DNA from: Patescibacteria group bacterium
GTDB lineage: Bacteria > Patescibacteriota > Minisyncoccia > Phycocordibacterales > Phycocordibacteraceae
Length of the DNA stretch: 16,055 bases
Direction of reading: 5' to 3'
Assembly (NCBI GenBank): GCA_018826405.1
Contig: JAHJZL010000050.1
Coordinates: forward strand, 1 to 16,055
Positions 1-6,701 of this stretch are shown piece after piece. Under the pieces are notes generated by a model. That model searched no databases, was not told the origin of the DNA, and saw only the letters and a program-made list of their open reading frames with translations. The translations under genes and the position numbers were made by a program. How positions within the stretch are numbered: the first letter of the stretch is position 1; each line of letters begins with the position of its first letter.

Positions 1-1
1 G

Positions 2-2521
2 GGTGCTATGACCGTTGTTACCGGTCTCTCTGGATCAGGAAAGTCCTCTTTCGCCTTTGATACCATTTTTGCCGAAGGACAGCGCAGATATGTTGAGTCT
101 CTTTCGGCATACGCACGTCAGTTCTTGAATCAGATGCAGAAGCCAGATGTTGATGAGATTACAGGCCTTTCTCCTGCAATTTCAATTGACCAGAAGTCTC
201 GTTCAAATAATCCGCGCTCAACCGTAGCTACCGTTACTGAGATTTATGATTACCTGCGCGTACTCTATGCGCGCGCAGGTCAGCCGTACTGTATTCATCA
301 TGATCTTCCTATTGAGAAGCTCTCAAAGGAAGAGATGATCCGTCTTATTCAAATGCGCATCGCAGCTCGTTCTAAGTCTAATAGCGAGGAAGTTATGGGA
401 GTTGCAGTTGATAAGACTGCAGTAGTTATCTATGCGCCTGTGGTTGTGGGCAGGAAGGGTGAGTACTACCAGCTTCTGTACGATCTTCTTGGAAAAGGAT
501 TTGAGAAGGTGCTCATAGACAATAAGCCTCAGTCTTTGCGCGAGAAGATAACACTCGACAGAAACAAGCGACACGATATTGATGCCGTTGTTGATTCTAT
601 ATATGTCTCTGAGTTTGAGCGAACACCTGATGCTGCTCGCGAGCGCTTGTCTGAAGCGCTTGAACTTGCACTTAAGGAAAGCGACGGACTCGTAAAGATT
701 AAGCATGCGGACGGAAGCGTTGAGACGCTTTCAGCTAAGTTTATTTGTCCCGACGACGGCACTTCATTCCCTGAAGTTGAGCCGAGACTCTTTTCATTCA
801 ATAGTCCCTATGGTGCCTGTCCAAACTGTAATGGGCTTGGGACTAAGTCTCTATTCTCTTCAGACCCGTGTCCTGTGTGTGAAGGAAAGCGCCTACGTCC
901 TGAAGCATTGCGCGTGTACTTAACTGGATCTAAGAAGGACGGGCTCGGAAAGAACATCGTTGATTTCACAAACTTCTCTATTAGAGAGGCGAAAGACTTT
1001 ATGGATAGCTTAGAGTTGTCTGAAATGCGCGCAGAGATTGCTTTCCCAATTGTTAAGGAGATAACGAGTCGTCTGGATTTCATGTTGAACGTTGGTCTCG
1101 ACTACTTAACCCTTAACCGTTCTGCAGCAACGCTTTCAGGAGGCGAGGCACAGCGTATTCGTCTGGCTTCTCAGCTTGGTACTGGGCTCGTAGGGGCGCT
1201 CTACGTGCTTGATGAGCCAACTATTGGTCTCCATCAGAGAGACAATGATCGTTTGATACAAACTCTGATCTCCTTGAAGGAGCTCGGGAATACTATTCTT
1301 GTTGTTGAGCATGACGAGGACACTATTTACGCAGCAGACTACATTCTAGACATTGGCCCCGGAGCGGGTGTGCATGGAGGGACAATTGTTGCTGAGGGAT
1401 GGCTGGACGAGCTTCTCACTGCTCCAAAGAATACTTCTGGCTCTTCAACACTTGCGTACCTGAGAGACGAGAAGCGCATTGAAGTTCCTGAAGAGCGACG
1501 TACGTCAGAGAAGGGCTCAATTAAAGTTAAGGGGGCAACGCTGCATAACTTAAAGAATCAGAATATTGAAGTACCTCTTGGAAAGCTTGTGGCTATTACA
1601 GGAGTATCAGGATCTGGAAAGTCTACATTCCTGTATGACATCCTGCACAAGAACATTGCAAAGCGCTTGGCTAAGCGTCAATCAGAGCCTGAGCACTGTG
1701 CTTCTATAACAGGAACTGAGTATATTGGCCGTGCTGTGCTTATAAACCAGTCTCCGATTGGCCGTACGCCTCGTTCAAACCCTGCAACGTACACAGGAGC
1801 GTTTACTCATATTCGTGACCTGTTCTCAGCAACTTCAGAGGCTCGTGCTCGTGGATGGAAGCCAGGCAGGTTCTCTTTCAATGTTGCAGGAGGGCGCTGC
1901 GAAGCGTGTCAGGGCAATGGTCTTATTGCTGTTGAAATGCACTTCCTGCCAACCGTGTATGTAACTTGTGACGTATGTAACGGAACTCGCTACATGAAGG
2001 AAACGCTTGAAGTTACGTACCGTGGAAAGAATATTTATGACGTGCTTCAGATGACCATTGAAGAAGCAGAAGTATTCTTTAAAGATATTCCAGCTATTAA
2101 TGACCGATTAGAGACACTGAACTCTACAGGGCTGCAGTACCTAACACTCGGACAGTCTGCAACAACGCTCTCAGGAGGAGAGGCACAACGCGTAAAGATT
2201 GCGAGCGAGTTGTACCGTCCGATAACGATGAAGACTATTTATCTTCTTGATGAGCCTACCGTTGGACTTCATTACGACGATGTTCAGAAGCTTATTGAAA
2301 TTCTTCAAGAGTTAGTGCGTCGCGGAAACACCGTTGTTGTTATTGAGCACAACTTAGATGTAGTTAAATCTGCAGACTATCTTATTGATTTTGGTCCTGA
2401 AGGGGGCAATGGGGGAGGAAAAGTTATCGCAAAGGGAACTCCTGAGGAAGTTGCTGATGTTGAGAAGTCTCATACGGGCCAGTATCTCTCTAAAATGCTC
2501 AAAAAGAGCAAAAAGAAGTAG
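2..2521 (+). CDS. uvrA: Excinuclease ABC subunit A (UvrA), 5'-truncated by window edge, compact form
   Basis: UvrA is the damage-recognition ATPase of nucleotide excision repair; it forms a dimer and loads UvrB. The frame is open to the window edge and the first visible ATG (position 8) lies just before Walker A, so the N-terminal residues, probably about 20-30, lie upstream. Numbered from that ATG: Walker A GLSGSGKSS at 6-14, first ABC signature LSGGEAQR from 376, Walker B LDEP at 401-404, second Walker A GVSGSGKST at 532-540, zinc module C631-x2-C634-x19-C654-x2-C657, second signature from 721, second Walker B LDEP at 747-750. The visible 837 residues are about 100 short of the roughly 940 usual for the family. 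The gap falls between the C271/C274 pair and the C288/C291 pair, where the insertion domain normally sits. The N-terminal zinc site reads CPDD (247-250) instead of CxxC. The family is certain. Confidence 0.97.
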   Translation, partial: GAMTVVTGLSGSGKSSFAFDTIFAEGQRRYVESLSAYARQFLNQMQKPDVDEITGLSPAISIDQKSRSNNPRSTVATVTEIYDYLRVLYARAGQPYCIHHDLPIEKLSKEEMIRLIQMRIAARSKSNSEEVMGVAVDKTAVVIYAPVVVGRKGEYYQLLYDLLGKGFEKVLIDNKPQSLREKITLDRNKRHDIDAVVDSIYVSEFERTPDAARERLSEALELALKESDGLVKIKHADGSVETLSAKFICPDDGTSFPEVEPRLFSFNSPYGACPNCNGLGTKSLFSSDPCPVCEGKRLRPEALRVYLTGSKKDGLGKNIVDFTNFSIREAKDFMDSLELSEMRAEIAFPIVKEITSRLDFMLNVGLDYLTLNRSAATLSGGEAQRIRLASQLGTGLVGALYVLDEPTIGLHQRDNDRLIQTLISLKELGNTILVVEHDEDTIYAADYILDIGPGAGVHGGTIVAEGWLDELLTAPKNTSGSSTLAYLRDEKRIEVPEERRTSEKGSIKVKGATLHNLKNQNIEVPLGKLVAITGVSGSGKSTFLYDILHKNIAKRLAKRQSEPEHCASITGTEYIGRAVLINQSPIGRTPRSNPATYTGAFTHIRDLFSATSEARARGWKPGRFSFNVAGGRCEACQGNGLIAVEMHFLPTVYVTCDVCNGTRYMKETLEVTYRGKNIYDVLQMTIEEAEVFFKDIPAINDRLETLNSTGLQYLTLGQSATTLSGGEAQRVKIASELYRPITMKTIYLLDEPTVGLHYDDVQKLIEILQELVRRGNTVVVIEHNLDVVKSADYLIDFGPEGGNGGGKVIAKGTPEEVADVEKSHTGQYLSKMLKKSKKK

Positions 2522-2532
2522 CCAGATACTTC

Positions 2533-2541
2533 TGGTATACT
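2533..2541 (+). promoter_or_regulatory. Extended -10 promoter for the 2589 gene
   Basis: TG-G-TATACT is an extended -10 box, 12 nt after the uvrA stop. Transcription would start near 2548 and leave a leader of about 41 nt before the ATG at 2589. No convincing -35 hexamer is visible. The same string GGTATACTT recurs before ddl and before the CYTH gene. Confidence 0.55.
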
Positions 2542-2588
2542 TAGTCTTTAGAACGCTTTGTTCTCACTAACTCTCTGGGGAGGGAGAC

Positions 2589-3044
2589 ATGCCAGACCTA
2601 ATAACGCAGTGCACGGGCGATCCTCTGGAGATCCGCGCACATTGGGAGCAGTGTAAAATCTGCATCCCACAGATTCATCTGCTTTGCGCCCCACTCTTGG
2701 GCAACAGCAAGCTGAATGAAGACGGTTCGCGATCTACAGTTCGCCTCTCGCTTTCTGCGCGGATTACGTGCTTCCGCAAGGCGCTTGAGTCCGTCATTGT
2801 CAAAAGAGACAGTGGCGAGCTTATGACGCTCGCAGGACATCGACGCATGGTTACGGAGCTCGGTGGCATTCCGCCAGACCGACTGCTCTACAATCTTGCG
2901 AACGAACTAGGCATCGACTGGCAAAACTTCGCCTGCAGAATGCCTGACAAATCTCTCATCGCTAAAGCTGCGTTTAGGCGCGCTGGCGGTAGAGGAACTC
3001 CTCGCGAACTTGTTTCGTGTGGATGGCAAAGGGCTCGCCGATAA
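2589..3044 (+). CDS. Hypothetical protein, 151 aa, single-gene unit
   Basis: I do not recognise this protein. It starts at an ATG preceded by a purine-rich GGGGAGGGAG ribosome binding site, one of the strongest in the window, and ends in the loop of an intrinsic terminator. It also has its own extended -10 promoter, so it looks like a complete monocistronic gene and not a chance ORF. The N-terminal third has cysteines in CKIC and HLLC contexts (residues about 23-33), and the C-terminal third is rich in Arg and Lys (RRAGGRG, WQRARR). No signal peptide, membrane segment or known catalytic motif was seen. Its codons end in C or G more often than those of the flanking uvrA and uvrC, which hints at a different origin. 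It lies between two excision-repair genes, but nothing in the sequence ties it to repair. Confidence 0.65.
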   Translation: MPDLITQCTGDPLEIRAHWEQCKICIPQIHLLCAPLLGNSKLNEDGSRSTVRLSLSARITCFRKALESVIVKRDSGELMTLAGHRRMVTELGGIPPDRLLYNLANELGIDWQNFACRMPDKSLIAKAAFRRAGGRGTPRELVSCGWQRARR

Positions 3045-3057
3045 CGCGAGCTCTTTT
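3031..3057 (+). terminator. Intrinsic terminator overlapping the stop codon of the 2589 gene
   Basis: An 8-bp stem GGGCTCGC (3031-3038) pairs with GCGAGCTC (3046-3053) across a 7-nt loop, followed by TTTT. The TAA stop codon (3042-3044) lies in the loop. The stem has a single G-T wobble. Confidence 0.8.
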
Positions 3058-3095
3058 CATTTGCGCCTCGCTATAACCAAACGTAGGATAGAGCT

Positions 3096-4352
3096 ATGGA
3101 AAGAGCCGACCTACCTAAATTTGATCTGCCAGATTGCCCTGGTGTGTATTTGTTTACGAAGGGCAAGGGGAAGGGGAAGAAGATTCTATATGTAGGGAAG
3201 GCAACGAGTTTGCGTGATCGAGCTCGGTCCTATTTTGATAGCGAGCTTATGGCAACGAGAGGTCCGCGCATTGTTGATATGGTTACCCTCTCAGACGGAA
3301 TCTCGTATGAGACTACTCCAACAGTACTTGAGGCATTGGTGCGTGAGGCTGCACTTATCAGAGAGCATTTGCCGCAAGCAAATGCTATGGGCAAGGATGA
3401 TAAGACCTTCCTGTATGCAGTTATAACTGAAGAAGAGATACCAAGAGTTCTTGCTATTCGAGGTGCGGAGATAGATTTTAAGAACTCAAAGATGTTGCTC
3501 TCGGATCTTCGACTTAAAGCAGTGCACGGTCCTTTTCCGTCGGGGTATCAGTTGAAAGCTGCACTCCGCCTTATTCGGAAGATATTTCCCTTCTTTGACA
3601 CCCCTCGTCCTGTTGGAGAAGGCAACAAGCATGCGAAAGCTAAAATTGAATTCAATAGACAGATAGGACACTACCCAAAGAACATGGACGCTTCGGCGTA
3701 TATGCGATCTATTCGGAACGTATCCCTATTTCTCTCTGGGCGAGTTAAGACGCTTCGCACTACCCTAACTAAGGAAATGAATAAGTACGCGAAGGAAGAA
3801 CGCTTTGAAGAAGCTGCTGCTATACGAAAACAGTTGTTTTCACTTGACCATGTGCAAGATGTTTCTTTGATTAAAGAAGACCGTGGAGAGACAGCAAGTC
3901 CTCGTATTGAGGCGTATGACACGGCACATCTTTCAGGCACTAATGCCGTTGGTGTGTTTACGGTTATAGAAAACAGCATGCCAGTTAAGAGAGACTACAG
4001 AACGTTTAATATTAAGGGAGTTAGCGGGAAGTCTTTGAACAACGATATTGCATCGTTAAAAGAACTTTTGTCTCGCAGGCTTGGACACGCTGAGTGGCCG
4101 CTTCCTAAAGCGTTTGTTGTTGATGGTGGAAAGACACACAAGAAGGCAGCAGAGGATGTACTTAAGGAAGTCGGTATTGGTATTCCTGTTGTTGCTGTTG
4201 TTAAAGACGAGAAGCATCGCCCAAGAGAAGTGCTGGGCAGTTTGCGTGCAGGCATATCTGATGCTGATGCAGTGCTTGCAAATAGCGAAGCGCATAGGTT
4301 CTCGCTTTCAAAGCACAGAGCAGCACGAAGAAGAAGCATGCAGGGGAAATAG
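3096..4352 (+). CDS. uvrC: Excinuclease ABC subunit C (UvrC), short form without C-terminal HhH
   Basis: UvrC is the dual-incision nuclease of nucleotide excision repair and acts with UvrA and UvrB. The N-terminal GIY-YIG domain (about 10-100) has Y18, Y32, K35, R42, Y46, E84 and N96 at the spacing of the known 3'-incision active site. A UVR motif, the UvrB contact, lies at about 225-255. The RNase H-like 5'-incision domain follows, with D275 (YDTAHL), D317, D343 (VVDGGK) and H407 (SKHRAARRR) matching the expected D, D, D, H set. The protein stops about 11 residues after H407. At 418 aa it is far shorter than the roughly 600 aa of E. coli UvrC and lacks the tandem helix-hairpin-helix DNA-binding module. 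Both active sites look intact. An AGGA box 7 nt before the ATG supports the start. Confidence 0.95.
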   Translation: MERADLPKFDLPDCPGVYLFTKGKGKGKKILYVGKATSLRDRARSYFDSELMATRGPRIVDMVTLSDGISYETTPTVLEALVREAALIREHLPQANAMGKDDKTFLYAVITEEEIPRVLAIRGAEIDFKNSKMLLSDLRLKAVHGPFPSGYQLKAALRLIRKIFPFFDTPRPVGEGNKHAKAKIEFNRQIGHYPKNMDASAYMRSIRNVSLFLSGRVKTLRTTLTKEMNKYAKEERFEEAAAIRKQLFSLDHVQDVSLIKEDRGETASPRIEAYDTAHLSGTNAVGVFTVIENSMPVKRDYRTFNIKGVSGKSLNNDIASLKELLSRRLGHAEWPLPKAFVVDGGKTHKKAAEDVLKEVGIGIPVVAVVKDEKHRPREVLGSLRAGISDADAVLANSEAHRFSLSKHRAARRRSMQGK

Positions 4353-4356
4353 TGCA

Positions 4357-4385
4357 TTGACAAATCTTTTTTAAATAAGTAGTAT
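4357..4385 (+). promoter_or_regulatory. Consensus sigma70-type promoter for the 4391-4755 RNA
   Basis: A perfect -35 TTGACA (4357-4362), a 17-nt spacer and a -10 TAGTAT (4380-4385). It begins 5 bp after the uvrC stop and predicts a start at about 4391-4392. No ORF with a plausible start follows for almost 400 nt, so it appears to drive a non-coding RNA. Confidence 0.85.
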
Positions 4386-4390
4386 CGCAA

Positions 4391-4755
4391 ATACGTTTTC
4401 GCCAGGCCAGAAGCCAGGGGGAGCGTAGCCGAGAAATCGGCTGTTGGAGCAAAAAGAAACTGAACCTTTAGCACGGGAGGCAGAATGGGCACGAAGGATT
4501 ACTAGTACCTGACAAGGGTGCAAAGGACCTTCAACCCACAACCGACATGGCATTGCGACGAACCACCTATAACGGGGCGTTCTAAGCCCTGGTCATAGCG
4601 GCTCTAACTACCCGCCGCAAGCGATCCGAAACAGAGACGTCAAAAACCGATCGTTGTCAGGTGCCACTCAGTGGAAACCGAACGCAATCAGGTATCGTCT
4701 TCAAAATTGCACATGGATCACAAAAGGGGTCGGCATTTATGTCGGCCCTTTCGCT
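4391..4755 (+). ncRNA. Structured non-coding RNA of about 360 nt, family not recognised
   Basis: This 427-nt gap between uvrC and ddl holds a promoter, an RNA and a terminator, all on the plus strand. Helices seen by eye: GCCGA/TCGGC capped by GAAA (4428-4441); CCTTT-A-GCAC (4465-4474) with GTGC-AAAGG (4518-4526), one bulged A; CCAGGG (4414-4419) with CCCTGG (4587-4592), or alternatively GGGGC/GCCCT with loop GTTCTAA (4574-4590); GCGGC/GCCGC (4598-4618); CGATC/GATCG (4622-4653); GGT-CCAC/GTGG-ACC (4660-4679); GCAAT/ATTGC (4684-4710). The size fits RNase P RNA or tmRNA, but I find no GAGGAAAGTCC-type RNase P core, no tmRNA acceptor or T-arm ends, and no SRP GGAAGGAAGC motif. The true ends and family are unknown; both strands were checked and only the plus strand has fitting signals. 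Confidence 0.75.
4723..4751 (+). terminator. Intrinsic terminator of the structured RNA
   Basis: AAAGG-(G)-GTCGGC pairs with GTCGGC-CCTTT across an ATTTAT loop. The stem has two G-T wobbles and one bulged G. The right arm ends in TTT. It lies 15 bp before the ddl -10 box and separates the two units. Confidence 0.75.
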
Positions 4756-4765
4756 ATTCATACGG

Positions 4766-4771
4766 TATACT
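4766..4771 (+). promoter_or_regulatory. -10 box for ddl, leaderless spacing
   Basis: TATACT in a GGTATACTT context ends 9 nt before the A of the ddl ATG, which places the transcript start 0-2 nt ahead of the start codon. No good -35 is visible. Confidence 0.6.
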
Positions 4772-4779
4772 TTCTTTAT

Positions 4780-5754
4780 ATGCGTGGCACTGTTGTTGGA
4801 GTTTTGCGAGGAGGTCCCTCCAAAGAGCATGAAGTGTCTTTAAAGACAGGACATGCCATTCTCACAAACCTCTCTGAGGAGCGGTATTCAACGAGAGATA
4901 TTTATATTGATAAGGAAGGAGCGTGGCATGAGAAGGGACGTCTTACGACTCCCGAGAAAGTCCTTCGGTCTGTTGATGCAGTTCTCATCGGGCTCCATGG
5001 AGAGTATGGAGAGGATGGGGAAGTGCAGAAGCTTCTAGAGCGTTACGGAGTTCCCTATGCGGGCTCTGATTCCTTTGGATCGTATTTGGCTATGCACAAA
5101 GTGCTTACAAAGGAGAAAGCCAAGGAACACGGACTAAAGACCCCGAAGTATCGTTTTATAGAGAGGGAATCAGATGCAGAAGCTGCTGCTAAAGAGATAA
5201 CGCGTTCATTCCATCAACCTGTTGTAGTGAAGCCCGTACGCTGGGGATCTTCTGTTGGTATTTCAATTGTGGGCGGATACAAGCCAGTGCATGACGCTAT
5301 AACAGCACTTCTTGAAGCAGGAGCTCAAGGAGTTCTTGTTGAAGAGTACATACGAGGAACTGAAGCAACAGTTGGCGTTGTTCAAGATCTTCGTGGAGAG
5401 AAGTTATACGGGCTGCCTCCTATTGAAATTATCCCTCCAGAGTCTGACTTCTTCTCGTACGAGGCTAAGTATTCAGGAAGGACAAGAGAGATTGTTCCAG
5501 GGCGCTTTGCAAAGCCCGTGCAGGACGAATTAATAGCCCATGCGCGCACTATGCACGAAGCACTTGGACTCAGACACTATTCCCGCAGCGATTTTATGGT
5601 TACGCCCCGCGGTATCTATTTCATTGAAACCAACACCCTTCCGGGTATGACAGCAGAGTCTTTGCTGCCTAAATCCCTTCAGGCAATTGGGGTTTCTTTC
5701 CCAGACTTCCTATCCCATCTCGTAGAACTTGCTCTTCGCGGGAAGAGACGGTAA
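4780..5754 (+). CDS. ddl: D-alanine--D-alanine ligase
   Basis: This cytoplasmic ATP-grasp enzyme joins two D-Ala to make the D-Ala-D-Ala end of the peptidoglycan precursor. At 324 aa it is of normal length. Seen in order: the N-terminal GGPSKEHEVSL with E18 at the substrate-binding Glu position; HGEYGEDG; the ATP-grasp lysine in VVVKP followed by WGSSVG (155-160) in the flexible loop; VEEYIRG; YSGRTREIVP; SRSDF; and the metal-binding ETNTLPGMT with E283 and N285. The frame is open 126 nt further upstream, but that stretch lies in the structured RNA and its terminator. The ATG at 4780 sits right after a -10 box and begins the conserved VGVLRGG strand, so it is the start. The product implies a peptidoglycan wall, which agrees with mltG downstream. 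Confidence 0.96.
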   Translation: MRGTVVGVLRGGPSKEHEVSLKTGHAILTNLSEERYSTRDIYIDKEGAWHEKGRLTTPEKVLRSVDAVLIGLHGEYGEDGEVQKLLERYGVPYAGSDSFGSYLAMHKVLTKEKAKEHGLKTPKYRFIERESDAEAAAKEITRSFHQPVVVKPVRWGSSVGISIVGGYKPVHDAITALLEAGAQGVLVEEYIRGTEATVGVVQDLRGEKLYGLPPIEIIPPESDFFSYEAKYSGRTREIVPGRFAKPVQDELIAHARTMHEALGLRHYSRSDFMVTPRGIYFIETNTLPGMTAESLLPKSLQAIGVSFPDFLSHLVELALRGKRR

Positions 5755-5757
5755 AGT
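5729..5757 (+). promoter_or_regulatory. Probable promoter of tRNA-Ala(UGC)
   Basis: TTGCTC (5729-5734), a 17-nt spacer and TAAAGT (5752-5757) lie at the end of ddl; the -10 begins with the ddl stop codon. The predicted start is about 5764, 3 nt before the mature tRNA. Confidence 0.5.
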
Positions 5758-5766
5758 TTCCTGGAT

Positions 5767-5839
5767 GGGCCGTTAGCTCAGTTGGTAGAGCACCTCATTT
5801 GCAATGAGGGGGTCGCAGGTTCAAATCCTGTACGGTCCA
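5767..5839 (+). tRNA. tRNA-Ala (anticodon UGC)
   Basis: A 73-nt cloverleaf. The acceptor GGGCCGT pairs with ACGGTCC (one G-T), with discriminator A. The D-arm is TAGCTCAGTTGGTAGAGC, the anticodon arm CCTCA-TTTGCAA-TGAGG region carries TGC at 5800-5802, and the T-arm has GGTTCAAATCC. The acceptor has G3-U70, the alanine identity element. CCA is not encoded. The 3' end is part of an 11-bp sequence duplicated 1.77 kb downstream, which suggests use as an integration target. Confidence 0.96.
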
Positions 5840-5847
5840 CATTTGTT
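5837..5847 (+). repeat. Left direct repeat (attL-like) at the tRNA-Ala 3' end
   Basis: CCACATTTGTT covers the last three tRNA bases and the next eight. An identical 11-mer lies at 7605-7615. Together they bound the segment that looks inserted. Confidence 0.65.
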
Positions 5848-5871
5848 CACGAAGTCAAGGTTTCCGTCATT

Positions 5872-5907
5872 CCGTATTGGTGCGATTGGCTTTTGGGAGG
5901 TTCTAAT
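5872..5907 (+). repeat. Repeat copy A (boundary type), pairs with copy D
   Basis: A 36-bp unit with the blocks CCGTATTGG, GCGATTG, GGGA and GTTCTAAT in the same order and total length as copy D (7554-7589). The octamer sits in the loop of a GGGAG/CTCC hairpin, and an outer stem CCGTC (5864-5868) with GACGG (5914-5918) encloses it. It precedes the HEPN gene. Confidence 0.6.
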
Positions 5908-5947
5908 CTCCTAGACGGCTTACATAGTCTTTTTCCTAAGAAGAGCA

Positions 5948-5953
5948 TATGCT
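5948..5953 (+). promoter_or_regulatory. Possible -10 box of the HEPN gene
   Basis: TATGCT ends 7 nt before the A of the chosen ATG (5960), the leaderless spacing seen elsewhere in the window. No -35 was recognised, so support is modest. Confidence 0.35.
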
Positions 5954-5959
5954 TTGCAC

Positions 5960-6643
5960 ATGCGCTCAACAGGCACTAAGGAGGAACTAAAAAAGCTGTG
6001 GGACGGTTTCTTTAATCATTTATACGAGACCAGCACATACTCTGAGTTGTTGTTTTGTTGTGCATTGTCAAAAAGTAAAGTTTATCTCAGTGAACAGGAT
6101 GCGGAGCATAATGTCGAGATAATGGGGAAGTATAATTATTTTTTCCGCTCACTCGAAAGCGGCATTTGTTACGCAACAGTACTATCAATAACTCAATTAT
6201 TTGAGGATGGGAAAAATAAGCAGAAGCGAACTCTATCTTTCCTGCTCGACGAGGCAAAGAAATATAAAATCAATCGAGATGAAGAGTTCGAGACTCTGAA
6301 AGAGAAGCATAAAGAATCATTGGAGATGTTGAAGAGTGCGCGTGACACATATTTTGCACATCGAGAAAAAGACTATGTGCTTCCTACTATTCCATCCAGC
6401 GACAACATGTATGAGTTAATTAATGACATTGCAAGACTCCTCAATTCAATGGGTAGAGATTTAGTGGACGGCGGAGTATCGTATTGGTGGAAAGATGAAG
6501 AAGCCGGTTTTAAGAAGGAAGTCCAAACTGATTTTCAACATGTGCTGGATAATTTATACAGAGGGGAAGCTGCTCGGCTTGCAGACATATCAGTTATGCA
6601 TCGTCGTAAACTTTATGACGATGGCAGGCATGATATTCGCTAA
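5960..6643 (+). CDS. HEPN-domain protein, AbiU2-like, putative RNase or defence gene
   Basis: A 227-aa protein, mostly helical and charged. The mark of the HEPN superfamily is the Rx4-6H motif: here R128-x5-H134 in ARDTYFAHRE, after a helix with LFEDGKNKQKRTLS (about 76-89), a pattern I associate with the AbiU2-like HEPN group. In this superfamily the Arg/His pair forms a metal-independent RNA-cleaving site, used in abortive infection and toxin systems. That activity is known for the superfamily and only inferred here. The ATG at 5960 is chosen because a -10-like box lies 7 nt before it; a TTG two codons upstream is also in frame. An AAGGAGG at 5978-5984 lies inside the gene and may be chance. 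No dedicated antitoxin (MNT-type nucleotidyltransferase) is adjacent. It sits in the segment that looks inserted behind tRNA-Ala. Confidence 0.65.
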   Translation: MRSTGTKEELKKLWDGFFNHLYETSTYSELLFCCALSKSKVYLSEQDAEHNVEIMGKYNYFFRSLESGICYATVLSITQLFEDGKNKQKRTLSFLLDEAKKYKINRDEEFETLKEKHKESLEMLKSARDTYFAHREKDYVLPTIPSSDNMYELINDIARLLNSMGRDLVDGGVSYWWKDEEAGFKKEVQTDFQHVLDNLYRGEAARLADISVMHRRKLYDDGRHDIR

Positions 6644-6651
6644 ATAAATTT

Positions 6652-6678
6652 GGTTCTAATCTTCGAAGGCCTCTAGGC
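6652..6678 (+). repeat. Repeat copy B (post-ORF type), pairs with copy C
   Basis: GGTTCTAATC, 9 variable bases, then CTCTAGGC, starting 8 nt after the HEPN stop codon. It is colinear without gaps with copy C (7471-7497), 20 of 27 positions identical, with identity concentrated in the two ends. Confidence 0.6.
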
Positions 6679-6701
6679 CAGTAGGTTGATAGGGATTCCA
6701 G

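Noticed and set aside
3995..4492. 165-codon open frame on the minus strand
   Set aside because: It is antisense to uvrC and its downstream promoter, with no family-like features; a shadow of the uvrC codon pattern.
4521..4586. tmRNA-like tag ORF starting GCAAAGGAC and ending at TAA 4583-4585
   Set aside because: It lacks the hydrophobic Ala-rich ending of proteolysis tags, and the RNA lacks acceptor and T-arm halves.
4391..4755. Assignment of the structured RNA to RNase P, tmRNA, SRP RNA or a group I intron
   Set aside because: An AACAGAGA...AAAACCG stretch near 4629-4650 faintly recalls part of RNase P RNA, but the GAGGAAAGTCC core and the matching P4 strand are absent, and too little sequence remains downstream. 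No tRNA-like ends, no SRP tetraloop motif and no group I core were found.
4654..4779. N-terminal extension of Ddl by 42 codons
   Set aside because: The extension lies in the structured RNA, its terminator and the ddl -10 box, and adds no family-like sequence.
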